From Akebia trifoliata (taxonomy: Eukaryota > Streptophyta > Magnoliopsida > Ranunculales > Lardizabalaceae), in contig CM030715.1 of assembly GCA_017979445.1 (NCBI GenBank), forward strand, positions 8,734,187-8,798,186: a stretch of 64,000 nucleotides of DNA, in the 5' to 3' direction. A model generated the notes under the pieces. The model saw only the letters and a list, made by a program, of their open reading frames with translations, was not told where the DNA came from and did not search any database. Positions 35,643-46,094 of this stretch are shown piece after piece. Position 1 is the stretch's first letter. Each line of letters starts with the position of its first letter. Position numbers and translations under genes: made by a program.

Positions 35643-37110
35643 TGTAGACACCTCATTTTTGCATCCGCCTGATTAATTAAGTCGTCAACCTGATCGCAAA
35701 GGTTCCCAATGATGGATGTCTATTCCAATGCTTTATTTTGTTACCAGATATGTTTCAGAAATCCGAATGAGGTATCTCGAACTGACAAAACTTAGAAACC
35801 ACGCTACGCTAGGAAAATACTACCCCAGAAACATAGAAATCATCATCCTGCAAATCAAAAAGAAGCTTCATGATAAAAATGACTAAAAATGACCAAATTA
35901 CCAAAATACCCCTAACATGAAAATAACCTTAGAGCTTACATTACGCTTAGGAAAATCCGTTCAAATACACAAAACGACAAATCGAAACCAAATAAATCAT
36001 TTCGCCAATTTTCACAAAATTCAATAAAATTCCGAAAATTCCCCTCATAAAATTCACGACCATTTCACACAAAAAATTTCATAAATGACAAAAACCAACA
36101 TTTCCATTGAATTCCTTACGAAAAACTGATTCCAAAACATCTTGGAACATTGAAAAATGACTTAAAACGTAAAAAATCCTCTCCAAGGGTAAAATGGTAA
36201 TTTCACAATTTTAATAATTAAAAATTTTAAAATTAATAAATAAATCATTAAATAATATAAAGTGAAACATTAATAAAATTAATTATAAAATTTAAACTAA
36301 AAAATTTATCAATCAAACTTTCAAGAAAAATTGTTGATGGTTCGCAAAATATTTCTTTAAGGACCCCTCTATTTGGGGGTCCAAAGAATCAAGATATAAT
36401 AGAGGGGGGTTCTCCAAAAATTTAAAGTCAGTCAAGTAAGACTAAAGTCAAGATATTAAAGTCAATCAAATAAAACTAAAGTCAAAATTAAAGTCAATTA
36501 AGTAAGACTAAAGTCAAGTATTAAAGTCAATCTCATAAGACTAAAGTCAAAACCCTAAATCAAAACCCTAATCTAAACTAATCAAGTTAATCTCATAAGA
36601 CTAAAGTCAAAACCCTATATCAAAATCCTAATCTAATCAAGTCAATCTCATAAGACTAAAGTCAAAACCCTAAGTCAAAACCCTAAAGACTAAGTCTATC
36701 TCATGAGACCAAAGTCTAAACCCTAATTGAGACCCTAAAAAGAAACCCTAATCAAACCCTAATGCTTCTAAAAACTTTATAAATAGAAGCCTCCACACCC
36801 TATTTTCGTATCAAAGAAAAAACCCTAGGAAAAGTAGGTGAAGAAGCCTCCACAACCTCTCCAAAACCTTAATTTTGGAGCCTCAACTCCTTACCTAACA
36901 CCCATGCTCTGATTTTAGCCTAAAAAACACCCAAAAACCTCTCAAAAACATCCCAAAAATCCACAATAAATTCGAAGCACCCAGATCCAAGAAAAAGATA
37001 CCTTACCTCGGAGATCAGAAATTAGATCCGGAGATAGAACGAAGTAAGGAATACGGTACAAGGAGCCGTTTTCACCAGATCTGAGGGAATAACACTTTTA
37101 CAGATCGAAG
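35643..37110 (+). mobile_element. LTR of element D (family I, subtype a), 3' truncated
   Basis: Begins TGTAGACACC and ends at CAGATCGAAG, exactly where the LTR of A has a splice donor (GAAG/GTAAGA). TATA box at 36778-36785. It lacks the U5 stem-loop, which would lie in the missing part. Confidence 0.88.
36545..36830 (+). promoter_or_regulatory. cluster of telobox-like motifs in the LTR of D
   Basis: About nine copies of AAACCCTA or AAACCCTAA (for example near 36548, 36563, 36664, 36680, 36743 and 36755), most of them just upstream of the TATA box, mixed with AGTCAATCTCATAAGACTAA units. This telobox is a known binding motif of plant TRB-type Myb proteins. Subtype b LTRs have only one or two copies. 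Confidence 0.6.
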
Positions 37111-37204
37111 GATTATCATTGCGCCCAAACTCAAGCGTCCACCTCCTAGTTGGAGTCGTAGGTCCAGTCGATTAGAACGAGACACAGTACCAAGTCAGCA
37201 AACA

Positions 37205-39164
37205 GTGATGGCTTTAGAATCTGAACTTATAGAGATCCGTAAGATCTTAGCAACCTTTGCCAACGATATCAACAGTATAAAAGGCAAAGTGAAAATGTTA
37301 GAACAGACCTCGGAATCAATGGGCAATCTCCTAAATGATCCAAAAGGAAAGAAAGTAGAAGAGAGACGTCCACGTGAAGTCTTTGAACTCGACGGAGATG
37401 AAGAATATGTTGATGAGAACCCAATGATAGCTAACAGAATGTCTCAGTTAGAATCAGCTATGAAGAGTATAAAGGGTATCGATGAAATTGCAGCAGACAT
37501 TGAAGCTTTGAACCGCATCCCCAGAATTCATTTGCCAGAGAAGTTTGTAATGCCAGAAATGGATAAGTTTAGTGGTATAGGGTGTGCAAAAACACATCTT
37601 AAGGTGTATGTTACTAACATGCGCACTATGGGACTTAGCAACGAACATATGACATTGTTGTTTCAGAGAATTTATCAGGATCAGCACTACGCTGGCTAAT
37701 GTCTCAAGATCCAGTTACTGTGGGCACCTGGGAGAGCATGTCAAAGGCTTTCTGAAAACAGTACAAGTACAGTACCGAGATTGAGACCTCAAGAAGGGAT
37801 TTGGAAGCAACTAAGCAGAAAAATGGGGAAACATTTACTGATTTCATTGGTCGTTGGAGGGCCAAGGCTGCCCAAATGTGGGATAGACCTTCGGAAAAGG
37901 AACAAGTAGCGATCATCTTAAAGAAACTCTCACAAGGATATATTCAGCACTTAGTGGCCCAATATCTCCTTACTTTCGAGTCTTTGTTACAAGCCGGAAG
38001 CCAACTTGAGGACGCTTTTGCCTCTGGGATCCTCTTTAACTCTTCGGATAACAAGCTTAAGAAACCTTATGTTTCTAAACCTAGCACCAACCATGTCTAC
38101 ATAGGCAACACGTCAGCTATCCCAACTCAACCCCCAGTCCAAACTAATAACTAGGCTTACCCAAGTCGACCTCGAACTCCGCGTCAATTTACCAATTTAG
38201 GGATGAGTCTCACTGTAGCTTTTCACAAATTGGTGAAAAAAGGGCTTCTTACCCCTATCCAACCCCGACCTCAACCTAATCCCTTGCCAGCTGGACATAA
38301 TTCTAAATTGTTCTACGAGTTCCATCAAAACCCTGGCCATCACACGAATCGATGTATTACCTTACGCCATGCCATTCAAAACCTGATCGACAACAAAAAG
38401 GTCACAATCCCTAGCCCACCGAATGTCACCACTAATCCACTGCTTACCTATCAACCTCCACCAACTTTGAACATAGTGTCTCATACACCATTACCATTCA
38501 ATCCTGTTTCTCTTATCCATCTCATCCAAGGCAAACCGCCTAGTTACCCTCTTGCCGGGATAGCCTTCACTGATGAGGTTTTCACCACAAACTATGAATC
38601 ATTTGATTTAACCTTAGATGATACGTATTGTTTATCCCCCCCTCGATACAGTATCCCCGCATTTACCAGTTACCTGTTGGCCCAGATGAACTTAAAAAGC
38701 CCTGTACCTTTAACAGATGAAGATCCGTACATGCTGACTGAAGAAGATGATCCTTATCCTCTCTCTTGTGATGAAGTTAGACATATGACTCGAGGGGGAA
38801 GAGTTTTTAAGCCACAAGAACTTTGTGTTGATAATCCGGCAGCCTTGGCAAGAAAAAAAAGAGAAGATCTTATCAAAGAAAACATTAAAGAAGATAACTC
38901 CGTGATCAAGCAATTGAAGAAATCAGGAGCCAATATCTCAGTTTGGGGTTTACTTATGGCTTCCACTGCCCATAGGGAGACTGTTCTCAAAGCATTAAGT
39001 ACAGCCTAAGTCTCCTTGACACTTCTCCAGATCAGCTGGCCAACATAGTAGGGGCGACCTATGTGGAAAATATCTTATCCTTCTCGGACTCCGATCTTTC
39101 AAAGGAAGGAGCAAACCACACTAAACCACTGTACATCATAGTTGACTATAACGGGATGAGGGTG
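37205..39164 (+). pseudogene. gag (and protease start) of element D, broken
   Basis: Opens with a coiled-coil-rich region (ESELIEIRKILATFANDIN), then the capsid-like Ty3 gag core (HLPEKFVMPEMDKFSGIGC; FIGRWRAKAAQMWDRPSEKE), then a zinc-knuckle-like segment near 38310-38360. In that segment the first Cys is Tyr (YEFHQNPGHHTNRC; element F has Cys). A 1-nt frameshift lies near 37670; stops are TGA at 37753 and TAG at 38152. A further frameshift after 39009 leads into SPDQLANIVGATYVENI and GANHTKPLYI, the lead-in to protease. Gag would form the particle shell of the retrotransposon. Not functional as it stands. Confidence 0.85.
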
Positions 39165-39364
39165 TGCACACGGGATTTTAAACATTCTTCAAACATCCCT
39201 TCACTTTGGGGTGTTTTGGAGTCGCCACCATTCAAATTGGTAAAGGGGTGTGAATGGTCACCCGATGTCTCATTTTTTAAAAATTAAATCATTTTTGATG
39301 TGATGACTCTCGTAGGATAATACACGTGGTCCAACTTTTGATTCAAGGTAAGGGGGTTCATTTA

Positions 39365-39397
39365 TGGAGTAGGGAAGGTGTTAGGCACTCTACTCCA
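39365..39397 (-). promoter_or_regulatory. U5 stem-loop, LTR of E
   Basis: TGGAGTAG pairs with CTACTCCA (8 perfect pairs) around a loop with TGCCTAACACCTT. The stem sequence differs from those of F, C and B. The neighbouring small hairpin is CCACC-TAT-GGTGG. Confidence 0.75.
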
Positions 39398-40419
39398 CCC
39401 ACCATAGGTGGTAACCTCAGATTCGGTTTTCTTAAAATAAAATAAAATAAAATCGAAGAAAAATTTGATGTGTACCCTCAAGTGTGAGGGACTTTCAATG
39501 TTGGCTTCAATCATTAAGGGCACCCTTATGTAGAAGGGGCCCTTTGGTGATTTATCCCATGGTGGTGTGTGCAAATGTGTGGGAAAAGGGAGAGTAGAAG
39601 AGGGGATGTGGGGGGTGTTCCTTTTGTTGAACCCACCTTGACCCTTCCTTGACTTCCTTTGACCTTCCTTGACTTCTTTTTCCTTGCTTGATTTGTTTGA
39701 GAGAAGTTTGAGAGTTGAGAGTTGGGTGTTGAGAGTAGAGTAAGAGTAGAGAGTTGAGATGAGTTGTGATTTTTTAGATTTTTTTGTCAAATTTTCATTA
39801 GTTGTGGTGAGGGGAGAATGGTGGGGTTTTTATAGAGGTTGGAGAGATATTTTGAGGGTATAATGGGGTGAATGAAGAGAATAATGGATAATGGCATGGG
39901 TTTGAGAGGAGAGGGGTATGAAATTTGAGATGGAAATAAGGGTAGTTTTGTAATGAGGGGAATGGGTTGTGTTTTAACTCAAATGGTTTGGATCTTACCC
40001 AAATCCATTTGGGTAGAGTGTTTGGTGGGGTGAGATGAGTGATGGTTGATGGGTGTAAGAGAGTTGTTTGGAGAATGAGTGTTGAGATGGTTGAAGAGGT
40101 AAGGTGTTTGATTTGGGGGGATGGGTAGTGATTGGTTTGATTTTGAGAGGATTGAAGGGATGATGACATGTGGCAAATGGAGAGATGAAGAGATTGGTTG
40201 ATTGGTGATGGTAGTTGGTTGATTAGAGAGAAGAGTATGGGGGTGATAGTGGGAGGTATGGGTTGAGGTGATTTTGTGGAAGTGTTTTAAGGGAAAGTGA
40301 TGGATAGATATGGATTGTGATGTGGGTGGTTGATAGTGTTAGAGAATGGGGAATAGGTTATGGTATGTAGGGTATGGGTTGAGATGTTGGTGGTTGATGA
40401 TGAGAGGATGGGGAATAGG

Positions 40420-40880
40420 TTAGGTTAGGGTAGGGTTATGGGTTGTGATGTTGGTAGTTGATGATGAGAGGTTAGGTTAGGGTAGGATTATGGGTTGAGT
40501 TGATTTTTGGAGGGAAGTGATGGAGTTGGTTGATTAGATGAGGGAGGTGGAAGGGTGTGATGACATATGTCATTTTTTTGTATTGAGTGGATGATTGGTT
40601 TGATGAGATTGATAGGTTGGATTGAGTTTGGGTATTGAATTGGGCTTAGGTTATGAGTTGGGCTTTGGGTTGATGGGTTTAGGTTGGATTGGGTTTAGGT
40701 TGAATTGGGTTTATGATGGATTGGATTGGGTTTTGGGATGGATTGGATTTAGGTGGATTGGGTTTTGGGATGGATTGGATTTATAATAGATTGGGTTTTG
40801 GGATGGATTGGGTTTAGGTGGATTGGGTTTTAGGATGGATTGGATTTATAATGGATTGGGTTTAGGTAGAATAATATTGG
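40420..40880 (+). repeat. G/T-rich degenerate repeats in the LTR of E
   Basis: The plus strand is a patchwork of GGATTGGGTTTTGG, GGATTTAGGTGG and TTAGGGTAGGGTTATGGG words, with units of about 15 bp. It resembles telomeric repeats loosely and has spaced G-runs. The plus strand is the antisense strand of the element. Confidence 0.75.
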
Positions 40881-41458
40881 GTTGAATTTAGGAGGGTGGG
40901 AGAGTGGTGAGGTGTGCGGACTCATGGGCCACGTGAGCGGCTTCGGACATTTATTAATGGAAAATGTATTGGGTTTTTGTAGGTTTGGGCTTGGGTGGCC
41001 CATTCCAATTTTTCGATTTTTTTGGGTATTCTGCGTCAAGGGCCCGCTCAAATTCAGGTGTCTACAGCTGCCTCTCTTTGCAGGAATTGCTTGCAAAGAA
41101 CTGCAAAGAATAGACGAAACCTTGATTTGTGCGGGTCCGAGGATCTTGCTCAGACAAGTTTTTGAAAACAACGATTAATAGATTTGATGATAAGAAGTGG
41201 CTACCCAAGCACGGGGTCTGATAGGGTGCCTGTTGATTTCTTTGACCTCATGGCGCGGAGCTCGTGTGAGGTCTTAGATTTGTGATGATTTTGTGAAAAT
41301 TTTGACATGGGTATTTTCAAGCGAGTCTTTAAGCAATTGAATTTGACTTTTGCAAAAATACCATTTTGACTTGTGGTGATTTTATTTTTTGTTATTTTTG
41401 TTTTTTTTTTTGCTTGATTTGATTTTTTTTTTGCTTTATTTGATTTTTTTTTTGGTGG

Positions 41459-41599
41459 TCCGTTCTTGAAGCACGGATTGTTTAAACTTTTTTTTTCAGT
41501 CCGTGCTTCAAACACGGACTCTGTTCTAAACATTTTCGGTCCGTGCATGAAGCACGGACTTCACGAACTTAATTCAGTCCGTGCTTCATGCACGGACTG
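41459..41599. repeat. row of GTCCGTG/CACGGAC hairpins
   Basis: Three clear hairpins and one weak one: TCCGT/ACGGA (41459-41477), AGTCCGTG/CACGGACT (41498-41520), GTCCGTGC/GCACGGAC (41539-41559) and CAGTCCGTGC/GCACGGACTG (41575-41599, 10 perfect pairs, loop TTCAT). They lie in the 3' noncoding region of E. Confidence 0.85.
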
Positions 41600-41728
41600 G
41601 AACATTTTTATATTCAAAACGTCGCGCCAAGTGTTTCACTTGGCTATTTCGATTCGTTTCCTTCTCTTTATCTTCTTCTCCCCTCCTCATAGCAATTACG
41701 TAATTGGTTAGAGAAAGCTTGGAAGAGC

Positions 41729-42181
41729 ATGGTGACTCTTGATGATCCTGTATTTCCGGATTATTCTTTTCAAAACTACCAACTTTGGATGCAACAATAG
41801 ATTGCTGAGAGAACTTGTGCCACGCCTTCAGTTCAATGGAGGTTTTCTGGTTCTCATTCCTCTGACCACCGTGATCAACTGGCGGAGATGAAGATGTCTC
41901 ATAAGCGGGTTGAGAATATTTGGTTGCGATCTGAGACTGATTTGAAGAACCAGATAGCTCGACTCGAATCTTTGAGGATTGAAGAGTCTTCCATTCTGAG
42001 GACGGAAATCGCTGATCTTCGGGAGAGGCTTGCCCAGGGTCCCTGTTTTGATGCCTTTGCATCTTACCTAGTGAGTCGTAATGCTTCGGACGCTAAAGTG
42101 GTAATGATGGGGCAAGCTGCCAGCATTCGTGCCTTGGAAGAGAGACTTGATTCCTTCTTCATTTCTCGTCGAGATGTGTGA
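41729..42181 (+). pseudogene. antisense extra ORF of element E, predicted coiled coil
   Basis: ATG at 41729, open to the stop at 42181 except for one in-frame TAG shortly after the start (QLWMQQ then stop), about 150 codons. The second half is strongly helical with heptad-like spacing (DLKNQIARLESLRIEES, ILRTEIADLRERLAQ, SIRALEERL). It is antisense to E and lies between integrase and the 3' LTR. Antisense extra ORFs at this place are known in the Tat lineage of plant Ty3/gypsy elements, but their function is not. Remnants with the same C-terminal pattern are in F (48480-48659) and C (23230-23420). It could be a captured host-gene exon; I do not recognise a domain. Confidence 0.6.
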
Positions 42182-43690
42182 TTGGCGCCATTTTTTTTTT
42201 TTTTTGTATTTTCTTTTCTTTTACGAAATGTAACGTGAAACTTTTTGAAATGAAAGGAAAATAGGTTTTTTACTTACTTGGCCTCAGGTGTATCTATTGC
42301 TTTGAAAACATGATGTTTGAATAAGTCCTAGATTTTTCATCATCGGCCAAAATAGTAGTTTTGAAACATTTGAATTTTTTTGGTGATTTGTCTTTGTCGA
42401 ATAGATATTGTAGATCCAAAATATGAAGATTTTTGAAAAACTTTTGTTATCTCGACGATATTTGTGCTTTTGCCAACTACTGAGGATATAGGTGTTAGCA
42501 GTTCTCAGGCTCTCCTTAGAGTCATCCCCAGTGCCCCAGTACTGGGTGAATATCGATTGAGCAATGGGACTTAGGATTTTGAAATATTTTTGCCGTTCAC
42601 AGTTTATGCTCGTGCGGGCCAGGAGTTTTCACTTTTTATTATTATTATTATTTTTTTGTTTTTTTTGTTTTTATTTTTTTGTTTTTATTTTTATTTTTTG
42701 TTCCCTTATTGCCCCTGGTGCCAGTTACGGTTTTCACCAGACCCGGTTTCCACATTTTTGCGCATCGATGCCTTTTCGGGTTTTCATCGTGCCGGTGGCT
42801 TTGATCTTACCATAGTCTGATTCTTTTACTCATAGCGCCCTTTCGGATTTTCACTATGCCCTTTCAGACTATGCTTGTATTTCTTTTAGATTTATACATT
42901 ACAAATCTTGTTTGGAGCCTCTGTATCTTTGTGGCTTGGTGACTCAAGTTGAGCTGCGAGATCGGCGACTCTACTCTTGTAGTGGCACTCTTTCTTGAGT
43001 AACAGATCTAGATTCCCCTCTCGAGTGTGCTGACGACTATTTGTGGCTCGGCAACTCAAGTTGAGCCGCGAGATCGGCTACTCTACACTTCGAGTACTCT
43101 TTTTTTTCCGAATGTCCGACCTGGACTCCCCTCTCGCGTCTTCCAACGACTAATAAGACTTGAGGTCTGGATTAAGCTGACAGATCATTGGTGCTACCAC
43201 CGTCATTATGATGCCTTAGAACATTCCCTAATCTGAAAGGACTTTTAATGGGACGAAGTGTTGGCTAAGGCTGAGTGTAGTGGAAAGGTACAAAAAGGTT
43301 AAAGTAGGTTTGTCTAGAGTGGGTTAGACTTGGGGTTCGTCTATTTTTGTTTCGAAAAGGTGATCTATGTCTCCTCCCAACGTCTCTCGAACTTGTTTAG
43401 GCTGGAGATTTGGGTCGAGCTCAGATCAAGTGTCCGAGTTTTTGAATTTTTTGATTTTTTTGTATTTTAGCCGTTCACAGTTTATCTTCATGCGGGCCAA
43501 GAGTAACTTGGTGCTTTGACTTATGATTTTCTTCTCTTTTTTTTTGTTTGTTTTTTTTTTTTTTTTGTAACGTTGACTTGCCCCAGTCTTAGGTTGTGAA
43601 ATAAACGTGATGGCTCAAAGGGGTTGACTAGGGTTAGATAGTTATTTTTAGGATAGCAAAGATGGCCTTTCGTCATCTCAGGGTTAGATC
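42182..43690 (-). other. 3' noncoding region of element E
   Basis: It contains T-rich runs, a twofold repeat of about 114 bp (CTCAAGTTGAGC near 42946 and 43060), and a word CCGTTCACAGTTTAT present twice (42594, 43473) and again in F (49059, 49965). No ORF of interest. Confidence 0.6.
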
Positions 43691-46094
43691 TTAGGCGTAG
43701 TATTTTCTGACAGTGTCAGCATTGATCGGTTGAGGGAAGACTTGTCCGTCCATCTTTGTAAGGATCAAAGCTCCTCCGGTCATCACCTTCTGCACAACGA
43801 ATGGTCCCTCGTAGTTTGGTCTGAACTTTCCCCTGGCATCTTCTTGGATTGGTAAAATCTTTTTCAAGACAAGGTCTCCCGGTGAGAAATTTCGGGATTT
43901 GACTTTCTTGTTGTAAGCCCGTACGATTCGCCATTGATAAATTTGACCATGACAGATAGCTGCGAGACGCTTTTCTTCAATCAGGTTTAGTTGATCAAAT
44001 CGAGCTTGAACCCATTCTGTTTCATCCAACTCTGCTTCTTTTAAGATCCAGAGGGAGGGAATCTTAACCTCGACGGGTAAAACTGCTTCCATTCCATATA
44101 CCAGTGAATACGGAGTTGCCCCAGTTGAAGTTCGAAACGAAGTCCGATAAGCATGAAGAGCGAAAGGCAACATGTCGTGCCAATCTTTGTAAGTGATTGC
44201 CATCTTTTCGATGATTCTTTTGATATTCTTGTTGGCAGCCTCAACTGCTCCGTTCATTTTGGGTCGGTAAGGTACAGAGTTGTGATGAGTGATCTGGAAG
44301 TCTTTGCACATTTTGATTATATCCTTGTTTTTGAAGTTCTTGGCGTTGTCAGTCACTAATCCACTAGGAAGCCCATAACTACAGATGATGTTGTTCTTAA
44401 CAAACTTCAGAACAGTGCTCTTGGTGACATTAGCATAGGAAGTTGCTTCTACCCATTTCGTAAAGTAATCTATAGCGACTAAGATGAAGCGGTGCCCATT
44501 TGAAGCTTTTGGCGAAATCTGTCTAATAACGTCCATGCCCTAGAGTGAAAAGGGCCAAGGAGTAGTCATATTGTGCAACTCTGAAGGTGGCGCGTTGATC
44601 TTATTGGCATAAATTTGGCAGAGATGGCATTTATGGACATGTTGATAGCAATCACTTTCCATTGTTGTCCAGTAATATCCCATTCTCATGATCTTCTTAG
44701 CAAGCATGTGACCATTCATGTGAGGTCCGCAGACTCCACCATGCACGGTTTCGATAAGTCGTTTTGCTTCTATTTCTGCCACACATCGGAGTAAGACTTC
44801 ATGATGTGATTTCTTGTACAGAATGCCATTGCTCAGGAAGAATTGGCCTGTTAGCTTTTGGATAGTCCTTCGATCATTAGACGTTGCGTCTGATGGGAGA
44901 GTTCGATCTTCGAGATAGGCTTTGATGTCTGAATACCAAGGCTTTTCTTCAGATTCTTCTATTTCGACGGGTAGGTAGTAAGCTGGCTCATCTTGAAGTC
45001 CGATCTCAATAGGATCAATGACTAAGTCCTTTGAGATACTGATCATAGAAGCGAGCGTTGCTAGTGCATCAGCAAATTGATTCTTAGCTCTCGGCATATA
45101 AGTGAATGAGATTCTATCGAAGCATGAGCTTAGTTCCTCTAGATACTTATGATAAGGGATCAATCTCGGCTCTCGAGTCTTCCATTCTCCAGTCGTCTGA
45201 TAGACTACTAGGCTTGAATCTCCGAAAATATCGATCTCATCTACCTCGAGATCCAGTGCCACTTTCAACCCTGCTATACACGCTTCGTATTCAGCTTCGT
45301 TGTTAGAACATTGGAACTTTAGTCTGATTGCAATTGGCACGTGGGACCCATCTGGTTTGATCAAGATTGCCCCTATTCCATTTTCCTTTTGATTTGCTGC
45401 CCCGTCAAAGTACATTTTCCAGCCCGGTTTTTCATCGTCTTCAATCTCAGTGAGCAATATGGCTTCGTCAGGAAAGTTTGTCTTCAATGATTCATAATCA
45501 GGCAATGGATGCTCAGCTAAATGATCGACGATGGCTTGGCCCTTGATGGCCTTTTGAGTGACATAGGTGATGTTAAACTCAGATAACAGTAATTGCCATT
45601 TTGAAGTACGACATGGCAGTGCTGGCTTTTCGAAAAGATACTTGAGAGGATCCATTCGAGAGATGAGCATAGTCGAGTAGCTGAGGAGGTAGTGGCGTAG
45701 TCGTTGAGATGCCCATACCAGTGCGCAGTAAGTCTTCTCAAGTGTCGAATACTTCGTCTCATAATCAGTGAATTTCTTGCTGAGATAGTAAATTACTTGT
45801 TCTTTTCTACCTGACTCGTCGTGTTGTCCCAGTACACAGCCCATAAACGTTTCTTGCACCAAGATATACATCAGTAAGGGTCGTCCTGGCGTAGGAGGAA
45901 CCAAGACTGGTGGATTGAGCAAATTTTTTTTTATCTTGTCGAAGGCTTCTTGACAATCCTGGTTCCATGCTTTTGGCATATCTTTTCTGAGCAGCTTAAA
46001 TACTGGTTCACAGATAGGCGTGAGTTGTGCAATGAATCTGCTGATATACTGTATTCTACCTAGAAATGCTCGGATATCCTTTTCTGATACTACT
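43691..46094 (-). pseudogene. pol of element E (RT end, RNase H, archaeal-type RNase H, integrase)
   Basis: One frame from 46094 to 43691 with a single TAG at 44542-44540, where F has TGG. Order: end of reverse transcriptase (RAFLGRIQYISRFIAQLTP), Ty3-type RNase H (YYLSKKFTDYETKYSTLEK, LSEFNITYVTQKAIKGQA), then a second RNase H with the four acidic positions visible (MYFDGAANQ; NNEAEYEACIAG; GDSSLVVYQ; NQFADALATL). Then integrase: zinc-binding H-H-C-C (VHGG, GPHMNGH, CHLC) and D-D-E core (AIDYFTKWVE, VTDNAKNF, NGAVEAANKN). The added RNase H is a hallmark of the Tat lineage. Apart from the stop and the cut 5' end the frame is intact. Confidence 0.92.

Larger units (their letters stand above)
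35643..39164 (+). mobile_element. element D: family I LTR joined directly to gag
   Basis: A family I LTR without its last 250-300 bp runs straight into gag at 37110/37111, so primer-binding site and leader are absent. gag is followed by the first residues of protease, cut at about 39164 by the LTR end of element E. The remaining part of D would lie beyond the nested elements, outside the window. Confidence 0.85.
39165..41066 (-). mobile_element. 3' LTR of element E (family II, diverged)
   Basis: About 1.9 kb on the minus strand, starting TGTAGACACC. The end is placed where gag/protease of D resumes (ends near GTGTGCA, position good to a few bases). TATAAAAA at 39834-39827. Donor-like GAG/GTTACC near the U5 hairpin. 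It is strongly strand-biased in composition. Confidence 0.82.
39165..46094 (-). mobile_element. element E: 3' half of a family II Tat-lineage element
   Basis: On the minus strand: C-terminal reverse transcriptase, RNase H, second RNase H, integrase (46094-43691), 3' noncoding region with an antisense ORF (43690-41082), purine tract (41081-41067, GCAAAGAGAGGCAGC) and 3' LTR (41066-39165). It interrupts the protease start of D on the left. It is itself interrupted in reverse transcriptase by F on the right; the 5' half lies outside the window. Confidence 0.88.

Noticed and set aside
39165..41066. A true telomeric or interstitial telomeric array
   Set aside because: TTAGGG and GGGTTTAGG words occur but are irregular and mixed with GGATTGGG words; this is a degenerate LTR repeat, not (TTTAGGG)n.
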